A DNA stretch of 64,000 bases, taken from contig JARLHX010000277.1 in NCBI GenBank assembly GCA_031292035.1, forward strand, positions 44,603-108,602. Reading direction: 5' to 3'. Below the pieces are notes generated by a model that was not told where the DNA came from, ran no database searches, and saw nothing but the letters and a program-made list of their open reading frames with translations. The translations under genes and the position numbers were made by a program. Positions within the stretch are counted from its first letter, which is position 1. Each line of letters begins with the position of its first letter. The DNA comes from Negativicutes bacterium. Lineage in GTDB: Bacteria > Bacillota_C > Negativicutes > Sporomusales_B > JARLHX01. This document shows positions 28,303 through 35,647 of this stretch, piece after piece.

Positions 28303-28336
28303 AAGCCGCAGCGCCTGAGGGCTGCGGTCTTTTTCA
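28303..28336. terminator. Bidirectional terminator between convergent genes
   Basis: CCGCAGC (28306-28312) pairs with GCTGCGG (28321-28327). The plus strand continues with TCTTTTTC and the minus strand with CTTTTTGAT, so the hairpin can end both the symporter gene and the convergent exported-protein gene. Confidence 0.85.
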
Positions 28337-28942
28337 TCAACGTCTAGGACCGTCTGGTGGTCCCCCATGAGGGCCGTCATGCGGCCAATCATGCGGGAAA
28401 TGCCCCCACCAAAAGCCGCCGACGATAATAATGATGGTTCGGCTCTCATTACAAGTCGGACCTTTTTCCTCGGCTACACTGTTTTTTTGCAAAGTAAACT
28501 TATTGCCGCCTGGATGCCAGCCCTCGCCACCGATGAAGATTTTCGCAGAATCGACATCCTCGCCATCCATTGATAATTTAAAGTTCACATAGGTACCATC
28601 GGTGACATGAAGGTCCAGGCCAGCCTCATCCCCGGAAGCCGTAAACCAGAAAGTGATTTTGCCGCGGTCATCGCTGATCCGGCAGTAGTCATTCGCCCCT
28701 CTTGCTTTGCTGAAAACATCCTGAAATGAGCCATCTGTACGAATGATCCCGCTGAAAGAATGTTCAGGCCCGGCTGTAGTGGCGCGAACATGCAACCCGT
28801 TTTTATCCTGCCAGATGAAATATCCTGTGTTCTCCTCAGCTTCAAAGGCCGCCGGCCTGCCGTCAAGAATCGACGCGAAAGCATAGTTGGAAAAGCAAAG
28901 AAGAATAAGAACCACAAGAATGAAAACCAAACCCTTTTTCAC
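28337..28942 (-). CDS. Exported protein of unknown function with His/Gly/Pro-rich tail
   Basis: A 201-residue protein I cannot assign to a family. Residues 1-24 form a clear signal peptide (basic start, hydrophobic core, ANYAFAS-like cleavage region). The body is rich in Gly, Asp and aromatic residues and is probably a beta-sandwich. The C-terminal 25 residues carry repeated H-D/G-W/G-P units (GHFPHDWPHDG and GGPPDG) that could bind metal ions. The GTG start at 28942 is chosen because AAGGAGGATGTATCA precedes it. It shares the bidirectional terminator with the symporter gene and lies 125 bases from the MacB-like gene on the same strand. Confidence 0.6.
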   Translation of the reverse strand: MKKGLVFILVVLILLCFSNYAFASILDGRPAAFEAEENTGYFIWQDKNGLHVRATTAGPEHSFSGIIRTDGSFQDVFSKARGANDYCRISDDRGKITFWFTASGDEAGLDLHVTDGTYVNFKLSMDGEDVDSAKIFIGGEGWHPGGNKFTLQKNSVAEEKGPTCNESRTIIIIVGGFWWGHFPHDWPHDGPHGGPPDGPRR

Positions 28943-29067
28943 TGATACATCCTCCTTGTCCTATTGAATTACCGAATTCCCCAAGAGTTGCGTCTACGGA
29001 AAACCATTATAACTACCCTGCAAGCTGCTCTATGCCCGAGCATTTCACCATTCTGCCACCTCATTTC

Positions 29068-30285
29068 CTATTCATACCTCAGTGCCTCTATCGGATCAAG
29101 CAGGGCCGCCTTACGGGCCGGATAGATTCCAAAAAACAGGCCAATCACGACCGAGACCCCGAATGCCGCCAGAATGGCCAGCGAAGAGATTACCGTGTTC
29201 CAGCCGACCGCCAGCGATATCACCCGTGCCCCGGCCACCCCCAGAATGATACCAATCAATCCGCCGGTGACGCTGATCACGATCGCTTCGATCAGAAATT
29301 GGATAAGAATATTGCCAAAGGTGGCGCCCACCGCCTTTCGGATCCCGATCTCCCGCGTCCGCTCAGTCACCGAGACCATCATGATATTCATAATACCGAT
29401 ACCTCCCACCACCAGGGAAATGGCGGCAATGGCTCCTAGAAACAGAGTAATGTTGCCGGTGGTTTCCTTCATCGTACTCATTAGTGCTGTCAGATTGCGC
29501 ACAGAAAAATCGTTCTCGGCGCTGGCTGTCAAATGGTGTCGCGCCCGCAGCAAGGTCGTAATATTTTCTTGCACTGTATCCATCATTTTCTCATTCTCGA
29601 CCTGAATGCTGATATTATGAAGATAGGTTATTCCCATCAACCGCTCTTGCGCGGTGGTCAGCGGCACCAAAACCAGATCATCCTGATCTTGGCCCATCGA
29701 TGATTGGCCTTTGCTTGCCAGTACGCCAATCACTCGAAAGGGTGCTTTGCCAATACGGATTGTCTGCCCCACCGGGCTGACATTGCCGAAAAGGTTGGCA
29801 GCCACCGTCTGCCCGAGGACAGCCACACGGGACCGGGCATCCTCGTCACTGCTGCGATAATAATTACCACTGGCAATCTTGTAATCGCGTATGGTTAGAA
29901 ATTCCGGGGGCGCACCTTGAATCTTAGTTTTCCAGTTTTGATTGCCATAGATGACCTGATAGGAATCAGACACGGCAGGTACTACATAGGTAACGCCGGC
30001 AATTCCCTTCTCAATCGCTCTGGCATCCTGATTGGTCAAAGTAATATTTGATCCTGCCGCCGAACGAATACTGCCAGGCGCTGACGCCGCCCCCGGCATG
30101 ACAATGATCAGGTTGCTGCCCAGACTGGCGATGGAGTTTTGCACCTTCTGTTGAACACCTAATCCTAAAGACACCATGGCAATAACGGCACTAACACCGA
30201 TGATAATTCCCAGCATCGTCAGGACGGCGCGGAGCTTATTGGCTTTTAGCCCCTCGAAAGCAATCAAGACACTTTCCCAGAGCAT
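29068..30285 (-). CDS. MacB-type ABC transporter permease (FtsX domain)
   Basis: A 405-residue permease with the MacB architecture: one N-terminal membrane helix (KLRAVLTMLGIIIGVSAVIAMV), a large extracytoplasmic MacB_PCD domain (about residues 45-245) and three C-terminal helices of the FtsX domain ending in a GLFFGIYPARKAALLDPIEALRYE tail, which is standard for the family. It forms a tripartite export pump with the adaptor encoded just upstream (30349). The usual MacB ATPase gene is not adjacent and the protein has no nucleotide-binding domain, so the ATPase must be encoded elsewhere. Start follows AAGGAGGGTGGGAGG. Confidence 0.9.
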   Translation of the reverse strand: MLWESVLIAFEGLKANKLRAVLTMLGIIIGVSAVIAMVSLGLGVQQKVQNSIASLGSNLIIVMPGAASAPGSIRSAAGSNITLTNQDARAIEKGIAGVTYVVPAVSDSYQVIYGNQNWKTKIQGAPPEFLTIRDYKIASGNYYRSSDEDARSRVAVLGQTVAANLFGNVSPVGQTIRIGKAPFRVIGVLASKGQSSMGQDQDDLVLVPLTTAQERLMGITYLHNISIQVENEKMMDTVQENITTLLRARHHLTASAENDFSVRNLTALMSTMKETTGNITLFLGAIAAISLVVGGIGIMNIMMVSVTERTREIGIRKAVGATFGNILIQFLIEAIVISVTGGLIGIILGVAGARVISLAVGWNTVISSLAILAAFGVSVVIGLFFGIYPARKAALLDPIEALRYE

Positions 30286-30348
30286 CCTCCCACCCTCCTT
30301 CTTTCACATTCTGGCTCGCTGTTACCACCTCGTCATCATGGTCTCGCC

Positions 30349-31422
30349 TTAAATCGGGGGCGGCGGTCCTTGGTTCTGGCTAGTCGAGGTGGTACGGGCT
30401 TTGGCGGCAGGGAGCACAATCTGATCGCCTTCGTTAATGCCGGACAGAATCTCGACATTATCTTCATCACTCAAACCAGTTTTGACTGGCGTATTTTGCG
30501 GTTTGCCATTGACCATCACCTGCACGTACTTCTGCCCCTTATCTTCCCTGATGGCAGCCAACGGTACAACTACTGCATTTTTGCGTTCCCCGACGTTGAT
30601 AGTGACCCTGGCAGTCATTGTCGGATAGAGCAGGTCTTCCGGCGAGTCGACTGCAACATATACCGGATAATAGACCACATTGGACGAGGTGGTGGCGTCG
30701 CGGGAAATCTTCGTCACCGTTCCTGTAAAGATTTTGTCTGTATAGGCATCCACCGTAAACGTTACCTGCTGCGCCACTTTGACTTTACCAATATCTGATT
30801 CATCAACAAGTACCTTAATCTGCATTTTAGACATATCAGCAATCGTTACTATCGTCTGTGCAGTATCCAGCCCCTGCACCACGGTAGTTCCGACCGCCGA
30901 AGGGGTGCCGATAACCATCCCGTCGACCGGCGCAGTCATCATATAATAACTTAGCTGAGCAGCCAGATTGTCATAGCTGGCTTTTGCCACCCGGTAATTC
31001 ATCCGGTCGGAGTCCAGCTGCTGCGCGGCCTCACCACCGATGGCGTAGAGCTTCTTACTTCTTTCATAGGCTGCCTCATAATTTGTCACCTGGGCCTGAT
31101 ACTGCTCAAGCTGGGCCTTCAGCGCTGTATCGTCAAGCACAACCAGAACCTGTCCTTTTTTGACTATGTCATTTTCATTGACCCGAACTTCAGTAATCAG
31201 CCCTGTTACCCTGGAGCCCACAGCGACCGAGTTTACCGCCTTAATCGTGCCGGTAGCCGAAACCGTCGCCTTGATATCCCCCCGGCCGACGACAGCCGTC
31301 GTATCAGTTTCAACAGGAGGGCTGTTCTTGTAATAATAGGTTGCTCCCCCAGCGGCGATTAGCGCCAGAAATACCGCTAAAACTATCCCTTTTTTGTAGC
31401 GCAAGATTTTCTTCAACATCAT
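30349..31422 (-). CDS. MacA/HlyD-type efflux adaptor protein
   Basis: A 357-residue membrane-fusion protein: one N-terminal anchor (KKGIVLAVFLALIAAGG), a lipoyl/barrel-sandwich domain (VGRGDIKATVSATGTIKAV), a coiled-coil hairpin (about residues 105-160) and a beta-barrel domain. It links the MacB-like permease to the outer face of the cell envelope and is the first gene of the two-gene operon. ATG 31422 is chosen; a TTG one codon earlier is also in frame. Its promoter (31505-31538) is nearly identical to that of the small exported protein gene at 33971, implicating the neighbouring two-component system. Confidence 0.9.
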   Translation of the reverse strand: MMLKKILRYKKGIVLAVFLALIAAGGATYYYKNSPPVETDTTAVVGRGDIKATVSATGTIKAVNSVAVGSRVTGLITEVRVNENDIVKKGQVLVVLDDTALKAQLEQYQAQVTNYEAAYERSKKLYAIGGEAAQQLDSDRMNYRVAKASYDNLAAQLSYYMMTAPVDGMVIGTPSAVGTTVVQGLDTAQTIVTIADMSKMQIKVLVDESDIGKVKVAQQVTFTVDAYTDKIFTGTVTKISRDATTSSNVVYYPVYVAVDSPEDLLYPTMTARVTINVGERKNAVVVPLAAIREDKGQKYVQVMVNGKPQNTPVKTGLSDEDNVEILSGINEGDQIVLPAAKARTTSTSQNQGPPPPI

Positions 31423-31504
31423 CAATCTGCCTCATTCTCATCCCCGCCAAGCCTGTGCCACAACTGCCGAACCTGCCAGGGTGACGACTACTCTCTTGAT
31501 GCTA

Positions 31505-31538
31505 ATTATGGCGGCGAATTGTTACAGTTCTGTCACAA
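31505..31538 (-). promoter_or_regulatory. Promoter with response-regulator operator of the efflux operon
   Basis: On the minus strand TTGTGACAGAACTGTAA (31538-31522) precedes a CATAAT -10 box (31510-31505). The first part is a direct repeat with 11-base period, typical of OmpR-family response regulators, and matches the site at 33903-33919 in 14 of 17 positions. Spacing from repeat to -10 box is identical at both sites. Confidence 0.68.
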
Positions 31539-31590
31539 TCATTTGTACATATCTTGTAGATTACCGTGGCGAAAATCGACGATTTTTAAA

Positions 31591-31616
31591 GCCGCCCCCA
31601 ATGATTCCGGGGCGGC
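31591..31616. other. GC-rich hairpin between divergent efflux and two-component operons
   Basis: GCCGCCCC and GGGGCGGC form a perfect 8-bp stem with a ten-base loop, in the 309-bp space between the divergent adaptor and response-regulator genes. The minus strand continues TTTAAAAATCG. It may insulate the two directions; its role is uncertain. The rest of the space up to 31731 shows only an ordinary AT-rich upstream region. Confidence 0.4.
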
Positions 31617-31731
31617 TTCCTGCTTTGCTGCGCTTTATTACCCTGCTTGCCTATCATTGACTTCTTTGTTGATACCCTTTATTGTAAAAAACAAACCCTT
31701 GTTTTGCAAAAAACTGAGGAGATTTCATGTA

Positions 31732-32397
31732 ATGACTAAAACGATACTAATTGTCGACGACGAATCCCGCATCCGAAAGTTAGTTGCCGATTTTCTTATT
31801 CGCGAAGGCTATGCCATCCTTGAGGCGGAAAATGGCAGCGCTGCTTTAGAGGTCTTGTCCAAAGAAAAGGTCGATATGGCTATTTTGGATGTCATGATGC
31901 CTGAACACGACGGTTGGACGGTGTGCAGAGAAATCCGGAAGAAAGGCGATATTCCGGTCATCATGCTGACTGCCAAGGGCGAAGAAGTCGATCAACTTCT
32001 TGCCTTTGAGCTAGGTGCCGACGAGTATGTCATAAAACCTTTTAGTCCCAAAGTTCTGACAGCACGGGTCAACGCTCTCTTTCGCCGCACAGAAAAGACC
32101 GCAACAGCCCTATATGGCAGTTTGGCGATTGATGCAACAGCCCGTCAGGCTTTCATCGACAGTCAGGCAATTGATTTAAGTCCCAAAGAATACGATCTGC
32201 TCATCTATCTTTCAGAAAACAAAGGAAAAGCATTAAGCCGCCAGCAGATTCTCGACCAGGTATGGCATTACAGCTATTTCGGCGACCTGCGAACAGTAGA
32301 CACCCATATTAATCGGCTCAGAACAAAACTTGGCGACAATGGCGGCTTGGTTCAAACAATCCGGGGCTATGGCTACAGATTCGAGGCGGTAAAATGA
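31732..32397 (+). CDS. OmpR/PhoB-family response regulator
   Basis: A 221-residue two-component response regulator. The receiver domain (residues 1-115) has acidic pocket Asp9/Asp10, phospho-acceptor Asp53 in ILDVMMPEHDG and the conserved Lys in VIKPFSP. The C-terminal winged-helix DNA-binding domain ends in a LRTVDTHINRLRTKLGD recognition helix and IRGYGYRFE. The start is ATG 31732, since the open frame further upstream is noncoding and GAGGAG lies ten bases before. Its TGA overlaps the ATG of the sensor kinase (ATGA). Probable targets are the efflux operon and the gene at 33971. Confidence 0.94.
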   Translation: MTKTILIVDDESRIRKLVADFLIREGYAILEAENGSAALEVLSKEKVDMAILDVMMPEHDGWTVCREIRKKGDIPVIMLTAKGEEVDQLLAFELGADEYVIKPFSPKVLTARVNALFRRTEKTATALYGSLAIDATARQAFIDSQAIDLSPKEYDLLIYLSENKGKALSRQQILDQVWHYSYFGDLRTVDTHINRLRTKLGDNGGLVQTIRGYGYRFEAVK

Positions 32398-33887
32398 CTG
32401 TTTCGGTAAGAACCAAACTTTTTCTCGCGCTGAGCGGTGTTGTCTTCTTTTTTGTTCTTTTATCCTTTGGCGCCACCCATCTCGGTTTAGAAAAATATTA
32501 TATCTGGCAAAAGAAAAACATTCTGCTGACAAGCAGCCAGTCGATTGATGCGCTATATCATGGAAGCCCGGAGGAAATATCCACAGAGCTGGAAAGACTG
32601 GCAAATGTCCTTGGTGCCGGTATCCTTATCACCACCCGGGAACACGACATCAAGTATAGTTCTTTTGGCCCGTTTATGAATCAGAAACTGCCTGATCATT
32701 TTGCCCCCGGACCGGCCAGACAAGCCCCGGCCTTCCCGCCACCGCCGCTCACAGTGAAAACCAGAGAAGCCGTCGATAATCAGACCATCTTGGAAATGCA
32801 GCACGACGATAATATTAAGATTGATTTTATGACGCTGGAACGAAAACTCAAAAATGGCGACAGCTTAATCATCAGACAACCCTTGGCCCAAGTATCTGAA
32901 AGCGCCGCCGTCGCAGCGCAGTTCATGGTATTTACCGGCATATTGTCAATCCTGGCCGGATCATTCTGGGCCTTCTTCTTTGCAAAGAAATTTACCACCC
33001 CCATCCTCGAGCTCAGTCGTCTGGCGCAAAACATGTCCAGGCTTGACTTCTCCCAGCGGCGCACCATCACCGCCAATGACGAAATCGGCCAACTCGGAGC
33101 AAGTATCAACCATCTATCTGACCATCTGGACGCCGCCATATCCGAACTCAACCAAAAAAACCGCCAACTGCTTGCCGATGTGGAAAATGAACGAAAGTTA
33201 GATAAGATGCGCAAAGATTTTGTTTCAAGTGTCTCGCACGAGCTAAAGACACCTCTTTCGCTTATTTTAGGGTATGCCGAAGGCCTGAAGGAAAACGTGG
33301 CACAGGACGACGAAAGCAAGAACTACTATTGCTCGATCATTATGGACGAAGCCGAAAAAATGGATAAACTAGTGAAAGATTTATTGAATCTGGCGCAAAT
33401 AGAATCAGGCTTTTATCAACTAACCCGGATTGATTTTGATCTTTCCGCCATGCTCGCCGACATTGCGCTAAAATACCAGACCGTTCTGGCGGAAAAAGAC
33501 ATCACTCTGACCCTGGACATAAAAGAAAGCAATTTTGTTAACGGTGATGTTTTGCGTATCGATCAGATTCTTTTCAACCTCTTGAACAACGCCATCGCCC
33601 ACGCCGAATTCGCTAAGAATATCAAAATCACCGTTACCGATATTGACGAGCGAATCCGCGTCTATGTATACAACTCAGGCCGACCGATACCGCAAGACAG
33701 TCTTGAAAAAATATGGACAAGTTTCTATAAGGCCGACGAAGCCCGCACAAGGGACGGGGGCGGGTACGGCCTCGGGCTATCCATTGTTCGAGCCATCCAG
33801 GAGCTGCACGGCAACAGCTTTGGTGTAGAAAATCTTCAAGACGGCGTCAGCTTTTGGTTTGACCTTGATAAGGCCGACAAACGATAG
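32394..33887 (+). CDS. Sensor histidine kinase
   Basis: A 497-residue membrane kinase with a first helix at residues 9-30, an extracytoplasmic sensor region (about 31-172) containing a Pro-rich loop near residue 110, a second helix at about 173-196, HAMP (about 197-250), a HisKA domain with His282 in VSSVSHELKTPLS, and a HATPase domain with GGGYGLGLSIV. It phosphorylates the response regulator encoded just upstream. By context it monitors envelope stress or a toxic compound exported by the adjacent MacAB-like pump; the signal itself is unknown. Confidence 0.93.
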   Translation: MTVSVRTKLFLALSGVVFFFVLLSFGATHLGLEKYYIWQKKNILLTSSQSIDALYHGSPEEISTELERLANVLGAGILITTREHDIKYSSFGPFMNQKLPDHFAPGPARQAPAFPPPPLTVKTREAVDNQTILEMQHDDNIKIDFMTLERKLKNGDSLIIRQPLAQVSESAAVAAQFMVFTGILSILAGSFWAFFFAKKFTTPILELSRLAQNMSRLDFSQRRTITANDEIGQLGASINHLSDHLDAAISELNQKNRQLLADVENERKLDKMRKDFVSSVSHELKTPLSLILGYAEGLKENVAQDDESKNYYCSIIMDEAEKMDKLVKDLLNLAQIESGFYQLTRIDFDLSAMLADIALKYQTVLAEKDITLTLDIKESNFVNGDVLRIDQILFNLLNNAIAHAEFAKNIKITVTDIDERIRVYVYNSGRPIPQDSLEKIWTSFYKADEARTRDGGGYGLGLSIVRAIQELHGNSFGVENLQDGVSFWFDLDKADKR

Positions 33888-33902
33888 AATATTGTCATCT
33901 TC

Positions 33903-33936
33903 TTGTAACGCAACTGTAATAATTCTCCCCCATAAT
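33903..33936 (+). promoter_or_regulatory. Promoter with response-regulator operator of the small exported protein gene
   Basis: TTGTAACGCAACTGTAA (33903-33919), a direct repeat with 11-base period, precedes CATAAT (33931-33936). Repeat, spacer composition (AATTC-CC-CC) and -10 box all match the efflux operon promoter at 31505-31538. Confidence 0.68.
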
Positions 33937-33970
33937 AGATTCTAATAAATCAATTACAGGAGGGAGAATC

Positions 33971-34453
33971 ATGATGAACAAATTCCAGATCAGAAAATGG
34001 GGGGTCGGCCTGACCATTTTCTGCCTAGCACTATTGTTTGGAGCCACAGCCCTGGCACATGGGGACCCAGAGTGCCCGCCGGGGCCTGATTCGCTGGGCG
34101 GTTTTGCGAGAGCTAACCCGCCAGACATCGAACGACATATCAGCGACGTTCTTGATAAGCTGGTCAAAGAAGGAACCCTTACTAAAACCCAGGCCACCCA
34201 ACTACTGAGTTTTTGGAAGGAAAAAGACCGCGAACACAGGGAAGAGATGGATAAAATACAAGCGATGAGTCCAGAGGATCGCCAGGCCTATCGACAGCAG
34301 AAATTCAGCACTCCACCTGACATCATTGCCGAATTGAAAGCCGCGGCCACCTTATCTGACGAACAGGCAAAGATCGTCGCCGATGCGCTACGCCCTCCGC
34401 ACAGGCCTGCCCCAGAAGGCACACCTCACTGCGACTGCTCAATGCCGCGCTAG
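33971..34453 (+). CDS. Small exported protein, possibly DUF2680-like
   Basis: A 160-residue protein with a strong signal peptide (about residues 1-30, cleavage near TALAHG) and a mostly helical, charged mature part. It contains ISDVLDKLVKEGTLTKTQATQLL, similar to the short helical repeats of DUF2680-type exported proteins, and a Pro/His/Cys-rich end (PHCDCS). No enzymatic motif is seen. Its promoter matches that of the efflux operon, so it is probably part of the same envelope response, perhaps as a periplasmic chaperone or metal/ligand-binding accessory in the manner of Spy/CpxP. That comparison is by context only. Start follows AGGAGGGAGAATC. Confidence 0.68.
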   Translation: MMNKFQIRKWGVGLTIFCLALLFGATALAHGDPECPPGPDSLGGFARANPPDIERHISDVLDKLVKEGTLTKTQATQLLSFWKEKDREHREEMDKIQAMSPEDRQAYRQQKFSTPPDIIAELKAAATLSDEQAKIVADALRPPHRPAPEGTPHCDCSMPR

Positions 34454-34489
34454 AATGAACTTGAACCCTCCGATTAGGAACCTACATAG

Positions 34490-34521
34490 AAAAGAGACTC
34501 CAGAATAATTTCTGGAGTCTC
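34490..34521 (-). terminator. Terminator hairpin of tRNA-Gly-derived remnant D
   Basis: GAGACTCCAGAA and its exact complement (12 bp) surround a TAAT loop; on the minus strand four T follow. It ends the two-gene hypothetical operon at 34582-35389. Together with the next 50 bases it aligns with the terminator and 3' end of the tRNA-Gly gene at 52.9 kb. Confidence 0.75.
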
Positions 34522-34570
34522 TGATTGTTCTGGGGCGGGAAAGGGGCCCTTCACTCGACCGCCGACGCGG
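34522..34570 (-). repeat. Decayed tRNA-Gly 3'-end remnant (copy D)
   Basis: After the hairpin the plus strand reads CTGGGGCGGG, AAAGGGG and CTCGAC in the same order and spacing as the tRNA-Gly gene at 52.9 kb (CTGGAGCGGG, AAAGGG, CTCGAC). It is the most diverged of four copies and is proposed as an old attachment-site remnant. Chance similarity cannot be excluded without a formal alignment. Confidence 0.42.
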
Positions 34571-34581
34571 GAAGAAGGTTG

Positions 34582-35124
34582 TTATACCCGAAAATCAAAG
34601 TTTCCTTTGCCCTTTTCCGTAGCGCTTTGTTTAGGCACGCTATTCTCCCTACCGAAATTAGCATTAGCGGCATGGGGTTGTTTCTGTCTATCTCTATATA
34701 TTCGCAACCCGATTATTACCGAACCAACGACCATTATCGCAATCACAAGCCACACGTATTCCCAGGAAGCCCCTTTATTCTCTGGAATTTGATTATTAAC
34801 TGGAACCACAGTTTTAGTTGAAGCTTCATTTTGCGAATTTATAACCCCCACCGGGATTGTTTTCATCGGCTCAGTTGTTTGGTTTTCTGGTTGGGGGACT
34901 ACCGTGGACTTGCCATCAGAAGAAGCCGGCGCTGATGTTCCCTGAAATGCTTTCATCAGCCCTTCGGCTTCTCTTCCGAGGGTCGACAATTCGGGGGTAA
35001 CCTTATTGCCTGAAGTAGTTGTTGTGTTCGCAGGCAAGTCCGACGGTGGATTTATCGTCACCGGCGAAACCACCGGCGCAGTGGGGTGTGTCGGCTTGGC
35101 CGGAGGAGTAGGGGCTGTTGCCAA
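34582..35124 (-). CDS. Hypothetical Pro/Thr-rich membrane protein
   Basis: A 180-residue protein of unknown function. Residues 1-115 are low complexity, rich in Pro, Thr, Ser and Asn. A single membrane helix (YVWLVIAIMVVGSVIIGLRIY, about residues 121-141) is followed by a basic, polar tail. There is no signal peptide, so the topology is open. The start is probably TTG 35124 with GAGGAAAGG upstream; no in-frame ATG gives a better site. It forms an operon with the small gene at 35153 (29 bases apart). I do not recognise either. Confidence 0.55.
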   Translation of the reverse strand: MATAPTPPAKPTHPTAPVVSPVTINPPSDLPANTTTTSGNKVTPELSTLGREAEGLMKAFQGTSAPASSDGKSTVVPQPENQTTEPMKTIPVGVINSQNEASTKTVVPVNNQIPENKGASWEYVWLVIAIMVVGSVIIGLRIYRDRQKQPHAANANFGRENSVPKQSATEKGKGNFDFRV

Positions 35125-35152
35125 TTAAAACCACGCCTTTCCTCATTTCGCC

Positions 35153-35389
35153 TCAGTCCAGGTCAAACTCGACAGTAAGGACTATCTCTTCATTGTCAGG
35201 GGCGATTTTGAAGTAAGAGGCATATGTCACCAGCTTGCGAAATGCCTTTTGTTGCAGCGGCGTTTCACCGATAATGAAAGGTATCTTAAAAACCACAAGG
35301 GCCTTATTCTTAAAATTTTCCACTACACTCACGTTATTCGATACAAGCTTAATCGTTTTTAGAATACGAATAAAGCTACCCCGCTTCAT
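35153..35389 (-). CDS. Hypothetical small protein
   Basis: A 78-residue basic protein with no family that I recognise. It has no signal peptide; its hydrophobic strands (ALVVFKIPFII, IVLTVEFDLD) suggest a small alpha/beta domain. ATG 35389 is chosen with GTAGGGGGTC upstream; a GTG one codon before is in frame. The downstream gene follows after 28 bases, and the pair is probably co-transcribed. Confidence 0.5.
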   Translation of the reverse strand: MKRGSFIRILKTIKLVSNNVSVVENFKNKALVVFKIPFIIGETPLQQKAFRKLVTYASYFKIAPDNEEIVLTVEFDLD

Positions 35390-35595
35390 CACAAGACCCC
35401 CTACAATCTTCTCTGCTTTATATATAATACTTCTAAAATCAAGCTAGTAATACCTTTTTACCCGAAATGATTTTGGCGCTACCCACCCCTGCTGATGCTA
35501 GCAGCATCAACACGGGGTTATTATGCAACTGTCGATGATTACTCCCCGAAAGGTATCCGTCTATTCACCATGCTCTGGGTTCATGCCTGGAAAAC

Positions 35596-35629
35596 AAAAA
35601 TAGCCACTCTTTACGAAATGGCTATTTTT
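35596..35629. terminator. Bidirectional terminator after the LarA-like gene
   Basis: AAAAATAGCCA and its exact complement TGGCTATTTTT flank a 12-base loop; either strand ends in five T. It lies 18 bases after the stop of the LarA-like gene. A second hairpin (TGATGC/GCATCA) lies at about 35493-35509. I see no gene between 35390 and 35595. Confidence 0.82.
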
Positions 35630-35647
35630 CGAACTTTCTATTGACCA

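Noticed and set aside
35104..35146. Alternative ATG 35146 and 47-codon frame (MRKGVVLIG) overlapping the Pro/Thr-rich gene
   Set aside because: Out of frame with the 180-residue frame, ends soon, and has no resemblance to anything; the longer frame with its membrane helix is preferred.
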